Positions 1 to 5,916 of a stretch of 5,916 nt of DNA are shown one piece after another (position 1 is the first letter of the stretch; every line of letters begins with the position of its first letter). The notes beneath the pieces are model-generated. The model saw nothing but the letters and a program-made list of their open reading frames with translations, made no database searches and was not told where the DNA came from. A program made the position numbers and the translations under genes. Source of the stretch: Clostridiales bacterium (lineage in GTDB: Bacteria; Bacillota; Clostridia; Christensenellales; Aristaeellaceae); NCBI GenBank assembly GCA_019420065.1, contig JAHZHX010000004.1:4890-10805 (forward strand), written 5' to 3'.

Positions 1-1146
1 GTAGTAATCGACCTGTTCCATGTTCAGCTGTACCTGATTGTTTTCATCCACGGTGTAATGCTCGTTTTCGACGCCGTAGGAGCAGAGCATCGCGCCCTCT
101 TCGCTGTAAAGGTAATCCATCAGCTTCAGCGCTTCGGTGATGTGCTTGGACTCGGAATTGACGACCCATACATCGTTGCGGAAGGGGGAGATGTAGCCAA
201 CGCCTTCAAAGAACTGGTTGCGGCGGCCGCCAAAGGGATTGGACAGCGTGAGCATGGGCACGAACTTGGCTTCGGGGTTTTGAGCAACGGTGACCATATT
301 GATGTCGGTGGTAAAGGAGCCGTTGTCATAGAAGAAGTAGCTCTTTCCGCTGGTCAGGTTCTCCATCCAGGTGGTCTTGTTGGAGGTAGCAAAATCAGGG
401 TCGAGCAGTCCTTCGGCATACAGCTTGTTCATGTAACCCAGGAAGGAGCGGTAGCGCTCGTACAGCGGGCCGTATTCATACTTGTTGTCGTCCGGCTCAT
501 AATAGATGCCGTTGTAGGTGCCGTAGGCATAGCCCATACGCCACAGCACGTCCATGCCGCGCGTCACGAAGGGGATGCTGTCGGGCTGCCAGGCCTTGAT
601 GGCCTTGAGCATTTCATACAGCTCGTCAAAGCTTTCGGGCGCCTTGTCCCAGCCGATGGCCTGAAGCGCGTCCTGACGCACCAGGGGCGTATTGCCGTAG
701 GCTTCAGCGTCCTCGGCGGTCATAATGAACCAGTAAAGGTTGCCGTCCACCTTGAAGGCGTTGGTCAGGCTGCTGAAGCGGTCGATGGTGGCCGCGTAGT
801 TGGGCAGCTCGTCCCAGTGGTCGCTCAGGTTGACGAACATGTCCTGGGAGACATAATCGGCAAACTTGGTGTAGGTGGAGAAGGCGATGTCGGGCAGGTC
901 ATTGCTGCCCAGCAGCACGGAGAGCTTGGTGTTGTAGTCCGAGGCGGGGTAGATTTGCAGATTGATTTTGATGCCCAGCCGTTTTTCCAGCTCTTGAATG
1001 ACGGGCTGCGTCATGCTGTAGGTGAAGGATGCATGCTCGGAACGCATGATCGTCAGCGTGACGGGGTCGTCCGCAAGCGCGAGCGTTGCGGGGATCAGAG
1101 CGGACAGCAGCGTCAGCGCCAGGAGCAGGGAGAGTAGCTTTTTCAT
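1..1146 (-). CDS. ABC transporter extracellular solute-binding protein, LplA-like (3' end missing)
   Basis: This is the substrate-capturing component of a carbohydrate ABC importer. The frame reads open from the ATG at 1146 to position 1, giving 382 residues with no stop; relatives are usually about 500-560 residues, so the C-terminal part lies outside the window. Residues 1-25 form a classic signal peptide: MKK, a leucine-rich core, then an ALA cleavage site before Asp26. There is no lipobox; the first cysteine is Cys355. Family-like stretches include LPDIAFS (about 84-90), a mixed alpha/beta body with many Trp/Tyr residues suited to sugar stacking (WF at 139-140, W202, YY at 215-216), and YSEEGAML followed by YGVENEHY (347-364), typical of LplA-type proteins. 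It is the last visible gene of the operon, 29 bases after the propeller gene. Family assignment is strong; the sugar bound is unknown. Confidence 0.9.
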   Translation of the reverse strand, partial: MKKLLSLLLALTLLSALIPATLALADDPVTLTIMRSEHASFTYSMTQPVIQELEKRLGIKINLQIYPASDYNTKLSVLLGSNDLPDIAFSTYTKFADYVSQDMFVNLSDHWDELPNYAATIDRFSSLTNAFKVDGNLYWFIMTAEDAEAYGNTPLVRQDALQAIGWDKAPESFDELYEMLKAIKAWQPDSIPFVTRGMDVLWRMGYAYGTYNGIYYEPDDNKYEYGPLYERYRSFLGYMNKLYAEGLLDPDFATSNKTTWMENLTSGKSYFFYDNGSFTTDINMVTVAQNPEAKFVPMLTLSNPFGGRRNQFFEGVGYISPFRNDVWVVNSESKHITEALKLMDYLYSEEGAMLCSYGVENEHYTVDENNQVQLNMEQVDYY

Positions 1147-1153
1147 CGTGGTA

Positions 1154-1162
1154 TCCTCCTTT
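1154..1162 (-). promoter_or_regulatory. Strong Shine-Dalgarno of the binding-protein gene
   Basis: Read on the minus strand this is AAAGGAGGA, ending 7 bases before the ATG at 1146. It is the most complete ribosome binding site in the window. That fits the high expression binding proteins need relative to their permeases, and it confirms the start that carries the signal peptide. Confidence 0.85.
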
Positions 1163-1175
1163 AGATAGTGTGTAT

Positions 1176-2318
1176 TCAGAATCCCGCCGAAAGCATCCCG
1201 AGCGGGATTTTCTGCACATAAACATCCTCTTTCCAGAGGGTATAGATCACATAGAGCGCATCTCCCATCGCGACGGCATGCGGATAGGCATACATGCCGT
1301 TTTTGAACACGCCGGGGAATTTGCGCGCGGTGGGTACGTCTTCCATGATGAAGTGCCGGTCAAAGCGCTGCCCGTCGCGGGAGAGGGAGAGCACCAGCGG
1401 GCAGCGGCTGTGATCGGGACCGGGATTGCCGATGTAGCAATACTGTCCGTCCGGCAGGCGGCCCAGGAAAAACTTGGAGTTGCCGTCCGGGAACGCGGTG
1501 CGTACAGGCTCCGACCAGGTGGCGCCGTCGTCAAGACTCAGGGATTCGTAAAGCCAGGGAGTATAGCTGCGATGAAGCATGTGCAGAACGCCGTCATCCG
1601 TTTCCAGAAACGCGCCTTCACACAACGCGCCGGGATACCCCATGGCGCGGCTGACTTCCCATAGGGCAAACGGATCATCGCGCAGAGGCTTGGGCTGGCA
1701 GGCTTCTTCCCGACAGTAGCCGGAGAGCGTCCATTTGCCGGTGCCGGAAGGGTCGTCGGAATAGGCATGCGCCCAGTTGCCGGTAATCAGCAGGCGGCCG
1801 CTGCGCAGGCGCTGCGGACCCATATTGGGGCAGAGGGGAACGTTCAGATCAATGGGCTGCGACCAGGAAACGCCGTCCGTGCTGGTCAGCGCCAGCAGCC
1901 GTGTTCCCGTGCATTTCACGCCATAGCGGTATTGACCATTGCCGTCCTGCTGCTTTCTGTGCGGATGCGCGTAATGGAATGCGCCGGCGTAAGCGACAAT
2001 GTGATCTCCCGTGTCCAGGAATCCGGCTGGTACCAGCGTCAGCAGCGTCTCCGGTCCGGGAACGTTTTCCAGCAGCACTTGCGGCTTGCTCCATTGCAAA
2101 CCGTCTTCGCTTGAGGCATACAGAATGCGCTGACCGATTTCGCCCTCGCCCTGATGGCCGTTGGACCACATGGCGTAGAGCCTGCCGCCAAATACGCCCA
2201 ACTGGCCGTGATGGCAGAAATGATTGCTTTCCTGCGCGGAATCGTAGAGGCATACGCGCGGGACGTTCAGGCGCACAGCACCGGAAGGGTTCTCCAAATA
2301 GGTAGTAATGGGGGGCAT
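1176..2318 (-). CDS. Sialidase-fold (BNR/Asp-box beta-propeller) protein, probable cytoplasmic glycan-active enzyme
   Basis: A 380-residue protein of the sialidase superfamily (BNR_2-like). Asp-box repeats, S-x-D-x-G-x-x-W, are visible at about 69-76 (SSEDGLQW), 146-152 (STDGVSW) and 261-268 (SLDDGATW), with a degenerate one at 311-319 (SLSRDGQRF), spaced as propeller blades. The segment CEGAF (233-237) followed by a DGVLHMLHR stretch resembles the BNR_2 core, and Glu234 is a candidate active-site acid. No FRIP-type motif is evident near the N-terminus, so true sialidase (GH33) activity is not assured; propeller glycosidases or lyases of other families remain possible. There is no signal peptide or membrane segment, so it should be cytoplasmic. 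The start at 2318 follows AAAGGAG (2328-2334) by 9 bases. It lies between the permease and binding-protein genes, implying action on the imported sugar. Fold is confident, reaction unknown. Confidence 0.85.
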   Translation of the reverse strand: MPPITTYLENPSGAVRLNVPRVCLYDSAQESNHFCHHGQLGVFGGRLYAMWSNGHQGEGEIGQRILYASSEDGLQWSKPQVLLENVPGPETLLTLVPAGFLDTGDHIVAYAGAFHYAHPHRKQQDGNGQYRYGVKCTGTRLLALTSTDGVSWSQPIDLNVPLCPNMGPQRLRSGRLLITGNWAHAYSDDPSGTGKWTLSGYCREEACQPKPLRDDPFALWEVSRAMGYPGALCEGAFLETDDGVLHMLHRSYTPWLYESLSLDDGATWSEPVRTAFPDGNSKFFLGRLPDGQYCYIGNPGPDHSRCPLVLSLSRDGQRFDRHFIMEDVPTARKFPGVFKNGMYAYPHAVAMGDALYVIYTLWKEDVYVQKIPLGMLSAGF

Positions 2319-2338
2319 ATGCTTTATCTCCTTTGTTT

Positions 2339-3238
2339 TTAGCCTTTTACCGAACCGATCATAACGCCCTTGACAAAGTAGCGCTGAAGGAAGGGATAGA
2401 TAACCAGCATGGGCAGCACGGAAATGATGACGACGGCATACTTGATTTTGCTTTCCGACAGGAGCGATTCCGAAGAACCGGATGTTGTCATGCTGGCAAT
2501 ATCGCTGTCCACCACCATTTTGCGGATGGTCATTTGCAGAGGCATTTTATCTGCCGATTTCAGGTACAGGAGCGCGGGCATATAGCTGTTCCAGTGCGCC
2601 ACGGCGTAGAAAAGCACCAGCGTGGCCAGAATCGTTTCGGACAACGGCAGGATCACGCGGATGAAAGTCTGGAACTGATTGGCGCCGTCGATCTCTGCCG
2701 CCTCGTGCAGATCCTCCGGAATGGAGGAAAAGAAGGTGCGCATGATAATCATGTTGTAGGTATTGATGCCGGTAGGCAGTACAATCGCCCAGATGCTGTC
2801 CATCAGGTTCAGGGATTTTACCTGCAGATACAGCGGAATGGTGCCGCCGTTGATAAACATGGTGACCAGAAAGAGCGCGTTGAATACGCGGCGGCCCTTC
2901 AGATGCGGTCGGCACAGCGGATAGGCGCACAGGGCGGTGAGAAAAATGTTGATGGAGGTGCCCACGGCGGTATAGAGCAGCGTGTTGCCGTAGGAGCGCA
3001 GGATCTGCGGGTTATCAAAGACGGCCTTGTAGGCATTGAGATCAAAGCCCTTGGGTAGAAACATAACGTCGCCGCGGATGACCGCGCTGCCGTCGCTGAT
3101 GGATACGATCAGGCAGTAATAGAGCGGGAACAGCATCAGGAACATAATCAGCAGCATGAGCAGATAATTCAGATAGTCAAATGCGTTCATATGCGCGATT
3201 TTATTGCGTTTTGTACGGGTCAAAGAAATGCCAGTCAT
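2339..3238 (-). CDS. Carbohydrate ABC transporter permease, LplC/YtcP-like
   Basis: One of two membrane subunits of the sugar importer (binding-protein-dependent transport inner-membrane component family). It has 299 residues, normal for the family, with about six hydrophobic segments near residues 23-46, 87-109, 117-138, 149-169, 200-221 and 267-286. The cytoplasmic EAA loop that docks to the ATPase is clear at about 179-198: EAA, then DGAN, ending in ILP. The tail FVKGVMIGSVKG is typical of LplC-type permeases. A TTG codon at 3241 lies in frame directly before this ATG, but the ATG is preferred because AAAGGAG is 8 bases upstream of it. The gene begins 13 bases after the partner permease ends, and that stop codon is part of the ribosome binding site, so the two are probably translationally coupled. 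Confidence 0.93.
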   Translation of the reverse strand: MTGISLTRTKRNKIAHMNAFDYLNYLLMLLIMFLMLFPLYYCLIVSISDGSAVIRGDVMFLPKGFDLNAYKAVFDNPQILRSYGNTLLYTAVGTSINIFLTALCAYPLCRPHLKGRRVFNALFLVTMFINGGTIPLYLQVKSLNLMDSIWAIVLPTGINTYNMIIMRTFFSSIPEDLHEAAEIDGANQFQTFIRVILPLSETILATLVLFYAVAHWNSYMPALLYLKSADKMPLQMTIRKMVVDSDIASMTTSGSSESLLSESKIKYAVVIISVLPMLVIYPFLQRYFVKGVMIGSVKG

Positions 3239-3246
3239 CAAATCGT

Positions 3247-3253
3247 CTCCTTT
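3247..3253 (-). promoter_or_regulatory. Shine-Dalgarno that decides the LplC-like start, overlapping the upstream stop
   Basis: On the minus strand the site reads AAAGGAG and shares bases with the TAA stop codon of the LplB-like gene (TAAAGGAG). Spacing is 8 bases to the ATG at 3238 but only 5 to the in-frame TTG at 3241, which favours the ATG. The overlap suggests translational coupling that keeps the two permeases at equal amounts. Confidence 0.8.
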
Positions 3254-4196
3254 ACCACAGGCTGGTATCGCTGATCCGCTTGCCCAGCCAGTTGGTGGAG
3301 AGAATCAGAATCAGCGCGATGGCGGCCTGGAACAGACCGATTGCCGTGCCATAGCTGAAGTCTGCGGTCAGCAGACCGCGCCGGTAAACATAGGTGGAAA
3401 TCACGTCCGCCGTCTCGTAGGTAGCGCCGGAATAAAGCAGAAGAATTTTCTCATAGCCCAGGTTCATCAGGTTGCCTACGCGCAGGATCAGCATGGTGGT
3501 AACGGTAGGCGCAATACAGGGCAGGGTGACATTCATCATCTGCTGGAAACGGTTTGCGCCTTCCACGCGAGCCGCTTCGTAGAGCTGCGGGTCAATGGCT
3601 GTCAGCGCGGCGATGTAGATGATCGCATCCCAGCCCAGATGCTGCCAAATCTCGGAGAGTACGTAGATCGTGCGGAAATATTTGGGCTGGTTCATAAAAG
3701 AAATACGGGAGCCGCCCAGCGCGGCGATCAGATCGTTGACCAGGCCGCCGTTTGTGCGCAGAAAGTTGACGATCAGGCCGCAGACAACCACCGTGGAAAT
3801 GAAGTGCGGCAGGTAAGAGACTGTCTGCACCAGCTTGCGGTATTTTTGATGCCGCATTTCGTTGAGCAGCAGGGCAAAAATAATGGAGGAAGGGAAGGCA
3901 AAGAGCAGGCTGTAAAAATTGATCAGCAGCGTATTGCGCAGCAGCTTGTAAAAATACGGATCGGAGAGAAATTTTTTAAAGTTCGCCAGTCCGACCCAGG
4001 GGCTTTTGCTGATGCCTTTCTTGGGAATGTATTTTTTGAATGCGATGATCGTGCCGTACATCGGCATGTACTTAAATAAAAAATAAAAGGTTACAGGCAG
4101 CAGCAGCATCAGGTATAGTTGCCAGTCGCGCTTCAGCCAGCGAAAGCGGCGGGGGCTTCTTGGCAGCTGCCGTTGAGCGTAATCAACGTGAGCCAT
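3252..4196 (-). CDS. Carbohydrate ABC transporter permease, LplB-like
   Basis: The first gene of the minus-strand operon, encoding the other membrane subunit of the importer. It has 314 residues, normal for the LplB family. A basic N-terminus (RSPRRFRWLKRDW) precedes the first membrane segment at about 25-43; further hydrophobic segments lie near 89-111, 125-147, 175-200, 225-245 and 282-300. The motif KYMPMYGTIIAFKKY (42-56) after the first helix and GYEKILLLY (247-255) are typical of LplB-type permeases. The EAA loop is at about 207-226 (EAARVEGANRF, ending in TLP). A GGAG at 4206-4209 lies 9 bases before the ATG, weaker than the other sites in the operon. As a pair with the LplC-like protein it forms the heterodimeric pore; no ATPase gene is nearby. 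Confidence 0.93.
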   Translation of the reverse strand: MAHVDYAQRQLPRSPRRFRWLKRDWQLYLMLLLPVTFYFLFKYMPMYGTIIAFKKYIPKKGISKSPWVGLANFKKFLSDPYFYKLLRNTLLINFYSLLFAFPSSIIFALLLNEMRHQKYRKLVQTVSYLPHFISTVVVCGLIVNFLRTNGGLVNDLIAALGGSRISFMNQPKYFRTIYVLSEIWQHLGWDAIIYIAALTAIDPQLYEAARVEGANRFQQMMNVTLPCIAPTVTTMLILRVGNLMNLGYEKILLLYSGATYETADVISTYVYRRGLLTADFSYGTAIGLFQAAIALILILSTNWLGKRISDTSLW

Positions 4197-4257
4197 CTTT
4201 CACAACTCCATTCCATTTCTATTGCAGCGTTGAACAGTCCGAGCGTTCTCTACGCAC

Positions 4258-4285
4258 AGTTTACCACCATTCATGCATTTGTCAA
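4258..4285 (-). promoter_or_regulatory. Candidate sigma-A-type promoter for the transporter operon
   Basis: On the minus strand a perfect -35 box TTGACA (4285-4280) is followed after 16 bases by TAAACT (4263-4258), which matches 4 of 6 positions of the -10 consensus. Transcription would begin near 4251, giving a leader of about 55 bases before the ATG at 4196. The weak -10 box and 16-base spacer suggest dependence on an activator, consistent with the tandem repeat just upstream. Confidence 0.5.
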
Positions 4286-4294
4286 CCGAGCAGA

Positions 4295-4351
4295 ATTCTA
4301 CATCCATGTATAAGTTTTCTGTACAGATTCTACATGAAGGATACAGTTTTC
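4295..4351. repeat. Tandem direct repeat of 32-bp period, probable regulator binding sites
   Basis: Two copies of ATTCTACAT-N9-AGTTTTC occur at 4295-4319 and 4327-4351. All 16 outer bases are identical while the 9-base middle is mostly different (2 of 9 match), as expected of a two-part recognition site. The 32-bp period is about three turns of the helix, so both copies face the same side. The proximal copy ends 9 bases upstream of the -35 box of the transporter promoter; the distal copy ends 30 bases upstream of the sulfatase -35 box. Paired direct repeats next to a -35 box are typical of AraC-family activators, common in Clostridia sugar loci, but no regulator gene is in the window, so the family is inference. 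Confidence 0.7.
4318..4327. promoter_or_regulatory. 10-bp perfect palindrome between the two repeat copies
   Basis: TCTGTACAGA is its own reverse complement and bridges the junction of the two direct-repeat copies. A second dyad, TACAT-CC-ATGTA (4299-4310), lies inside the proximal copy. These may be parts of the same operator, a second regulator's site, or chance in AT-rich DNA. Confidence 0.3.
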
Positions 4352-4381
4352 CGGAATAATGATGATGATTTCAAACCGTAA

Positions 4382-4409
4382 TTGACATATGGAGAGGATG
4401 AAGGATAAA
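4382..4409 (+). promoter_or_regulatory. Candidate sigma-A-type promoter for the sulfatase gene
   Basis: A perfect -35 box TTGACA (4382-4387) is followed after 16 bases by GATAAA (4404-4409), which matches 4 of 6 positions of the -10 consensus. Transcription would begin near 4416, leaving a leader of about 40 bases before the ATG at 4457. It has the same design (perfect -35, 16-base spacer, weak -10) as the divergent transporter promoter, suggesting common control. Confidence 0.5.
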
Positions 4410-4439
4410 ATGAAACCGTATGGCGTTGGACCGGGGAAG

Positions 4440-4446
4440 AAAGGAG
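4440..4446 (+). promoter_or_regulatory. Shine-Dalgarno of the sulfatase gene
   Basis: AAAGGAG lies 10 bases before the ATG at 4457. There is no other in-frame ATG between this site and the nearest upstream in-frame stop (TAA at 4406-4408), so the start without a signal peptide is secure. Confidence 0.8.
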
Positions 4447-4456
4447 CCTTATAGAG

Positions 4457-5916
4457 ATGAAAAAACAATGCGTTATGATAATGACCGATTCGCAGCGTTG
4501 GGATATGGTTGGCTGTTACCGGGAGACCGGGCTGCAAACGCCCTGCCTGGATGCGCTTGCCGCGCAGGGGGTGCGCTATGAGCGCGCTTACACCACGCAG
4601 CCTGTTTGCGGGCCTGCGCGTTCCGCCCTGTTTACCGGCTTGTATCCGGCGGCGAACGGCAGCTGGAGCAACGGCATGGCTCCGCAGGCGAATGTGAAAA
4701 CGATTGGTCAGCGGCTGCACGATCAGGGGATTCATTGCGCGTACATCGGGAAATGGCACCTGGATGGCAGCGATTATTTTGGCGACGGCCGCTGTCCCGA
4801 CGGCTGGGACGCGGATGAATGGTATGATATGCGCCGATACCTGGACGAGCTGCCGCGGATGGAGCGCATTGTTTCTCGCAGTCCGCTGCATATGGAAATC
4901 GAGCCGGTTAAAAAAGAAGATACCTACGGCTGGCGGGTGGCGCAGCGCGCCATCGCTTTTATGCGCAGGCATCAGGAGGAAGATTATTTTTTGGTCGTAT
5001 CCTTTGACGAGCCGCATTATCCGTTCCTGTGTCCGCCGCCCTACGACCATTTGTACGATCACTATGAATTCCCCAAAGGCAGAGGGGTTTATGATGATCT
5101 TACGAATAAACCGGATTACCAGCGCGTTTGGCGCGGAGAAAAGGGAGCGGCTGATCCGCAGACGCTGCGGATTATGCGGCCGGACTTTTTTGGCTGCAAC
5201 AGCTACGCCGATATGCTGATTGGCCGGGTGGCTGAGGCCGTGCCCGCTTCGGCTATGCTGCTGTATACCTCCGATCATGGCGATATGCTGAACCATCATG
5301 GCCTTTTTGCCAAAGGGCCGGCGGCCTATGACGATGTGACGCGCATTCCGCTGATTATCCGCCATCCCCAGGGCGAGAAGGGGGCGGTATACCGGCAGGG
5401 GCCTGTGTCGCATATCAGCATTTGCCCCACAGTGATGGATTATTTCGGACTGCCGCAGCCAGGTGCTTTCCAGGGAAAAAGCCTGCTGCCCACAGTATTG
5501 GATACCCGGCAGGCGGCGGAGCCGTATGTGTTTATGGAGTTTTCCCGCTTTGAGACCGATCATGACCATTACGGCGGTTTCCAGCCCATGCGCGCCGTGT
5601 TTGACGGCCGGTACAAACTGGCAATCAATCTGATGAGCAGCGACGAGCTGTATGATCTGCAAAATGATCCCGACGAGTGCGTTAACCTGATTGACGATCA
5701 GTCAATGGAAGAGGTGCGCAGGCGTCTGCACGAGGTGCTGCTGGACCATATGTGCGAAATCCGCGATCCCTTCCGCGGCTATTATTGGGATCTGCGGCCC
5801 TGGAGGACGGACGCGGCGCCCGCCAGCTGGCGCTACCGCGGCTATACCCGCCAGCAGGTGGACGAGGATTATTATCCCCGTCAGCTGGACTATGTAAACG
5901 GACTGCCGATGAAGAA
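4457..5916 (+). CDS. Type I (formylglycine) sulfatase, cytoplasmic (3' end missing)
   Basis: An alkaline-phosphatase-superfamily sulfatase that hydrolyses sulfate esters, here probably on an imported sugar. 486 complete codons are visible with no stop; usual lengths are about 450-550, so it is nearly whole. Cys51-Gly-Pro-Ala-Arg55 followed by a TG at 60-61 is the C-x-P-x-R signature in which the cysteine becomes formylglycine, needing a maturase (anSME in anaerobes) encoded elsewhere. Other active-site features are TDSQR at 10-14 (first metal ligand Asp11), GKWHL at 98-102 (Lys99, His101), DEPH at 184-187, and SDHGD at 272-276 (metal ligands Asp273, His274) with Lys286. The C-terminal subdomain shows RYK (385-387) and ELYDLQNDP (397-405), as is usual in sulfatases, then an Arg- and aromatic-rich tail from about 436. 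There is no signal peptide, so it is cytoplasmic. Its sulfatase subfamily and substrate cannot be told. Confidence 0.93.
   Translation, partial: MKKQCVMIMTDSQRWDMVGCYRETGLQTPCLDALAAQGVRYERAYTTQPVCGPARSALFTGLYPAANGSWSNGMAPQANVKTIGQRLHDQGIHCAYIGKWHLDGSDYFGDGRCPDGWDADEWYDMRRYLDELPRMERIVSRSPLHMEIEPVKKEDTYGWRVAQRAIAFMRRHQEEDYFLVVSFDEPHYPFLCPPPYDHLYDHYEFPKGRGVYDDLTNKPDYQRVWRGEKGAADPQTLRIMRPDFFGCNSYADMLIGRVAEAVPASAMLLYTSDHGDMLNHHGLFAKGPAAYDDVTRIPLIIRHPQGEKGAVYRQGPVSHISICPTVMDYFGLPQPGAFQGKSLLPTVLDTRQAAEPYVFMEFSRFETDHDHYGGFQPMRAVFDGRYKLAINLMSSDELYDLQNDPDECVNLIDDQSMEEVRRRLHEVLLDHMCEIRDPFRGYYWDLRPWRTDAAPASWRYRGYTRQQVDEDYYPRQLDYVNGLPMK

Noticed and set aside
58..1137. A 359-codon plus-strand open frame across the binding-protein gene
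   Set aside because: The minus strand here encodes a clear LplA-like protein with a signal peptide and strong ribosome binding site. The plus-strand translation resembles no family and is a shadow.
3239..3241. TTG as an alternative start for the LplC-like permease
   Set aside because: It adds one residue and leaves only 5 bases to the Shine-Dalgarno; the adjacent ATG at 3238 has better spacing.
4249..4262. A third copy of the tandem repeat (TCTAC followed by AGTTT)
   Set aside because: The two blocks are 9 bases apart start to start rather than 16 as in the true copies, and they overlap the transporter -10 box. Probably chance.
4411..4424. A possible catabolite-repression (cre) site, TGAAACCGTATGGC
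   Set aside because: The left half fits the cre consensus but the right half lacks the expected cytosine and symmetry, so the match is too weak to annotate.
4389..4454. A 21-codon upstream reading frame (MERMKDKMKPYGVGP...) ending 2 bases before the sulfatase ATG, a possible leader peptide
   Set aside because: Its starts at 4389, 4398 and 4410 all lie upstream of the predicted transcription start near 4416, so it would not be in the mRNA from the best promoter. It also overlaps the -10 box and the sulfatase ribosome binding site. It would be revived only if transcription starts further upstream.
4298..5662. A 454-codon open frame on the minus strand, antisense to the sulfatase
   Set aside because: It lies opposite a sulfatase with all its motifs. 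The translation is rich in Arg, His and Pro with no recognisable domain, and its start has no supporting ribosome binding site. It is a by-product of the GC-rich codon pattern.

Overview
The window looks like part of a carbohydrate-uptake and processing locus from a moderately GC-rich Gram-positive anaerobe of the Bacillota, probably Clostridia and probably from a gut or rumen. The basis is near-perfect AAAGGAG ribosome binding sites, permeases of the LplB/LplC (YtcP-like) type, a binding protein of the matching LplA-like type, and a Cys-type sulfatase. The species cannot be named from this sequence.

Layout. A four-gene minus-strand operon fills the first 4.2 kb. In transcription order it holds an LplB-like permease (4196-3252), an LplC-like permease (3238-2339), a cytoplasmic protein of the sialidase/BNR beta-propeller fold (2318-1176), and an extracellular solute-binding protein (1146 to beyond position 1, so its C-terminus is missing). 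The gaps are 13, 20 and 29 bases, each with a strong ribosome binding site and no visible terminator. A 260-base divergent control region (4197-4456) follows, with a promoter candidate for each direction and a 32-bp-period tandem direct repeat. The plus strand then carries a cytoplasmic sulfatase (4457 to beyond 5916), nearly complete but without its stop codon.

How it fits together (inference). The binding protein captures an oligosaccharide outside the cell and the two permeases import it. No ATPase gene is present, so a shared MsmX-type ATPase encoded elsewhere is expected. The propeller protein and the sulfatase both lack export signals, so they would act on the sugar after import. This suggests uptake of a sulfated oligosaccharide that is desulfated and cleaved in the cytoplasm. 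The substrate cannot be read from the sequence. The tandem repeat sits just upstream of the transporter -35 box, as an activator site would.

The most notable points are the tandem repeat, the non-lipoprotein signal peptide on the binding protein, the placement of a sialidase-fold enzyme inside the transporter operon, and the intracellular sulfatase with variant metal-site and formylglycine motifs. No CRISPR array, RNA gene, mobile element or terminator was seen.
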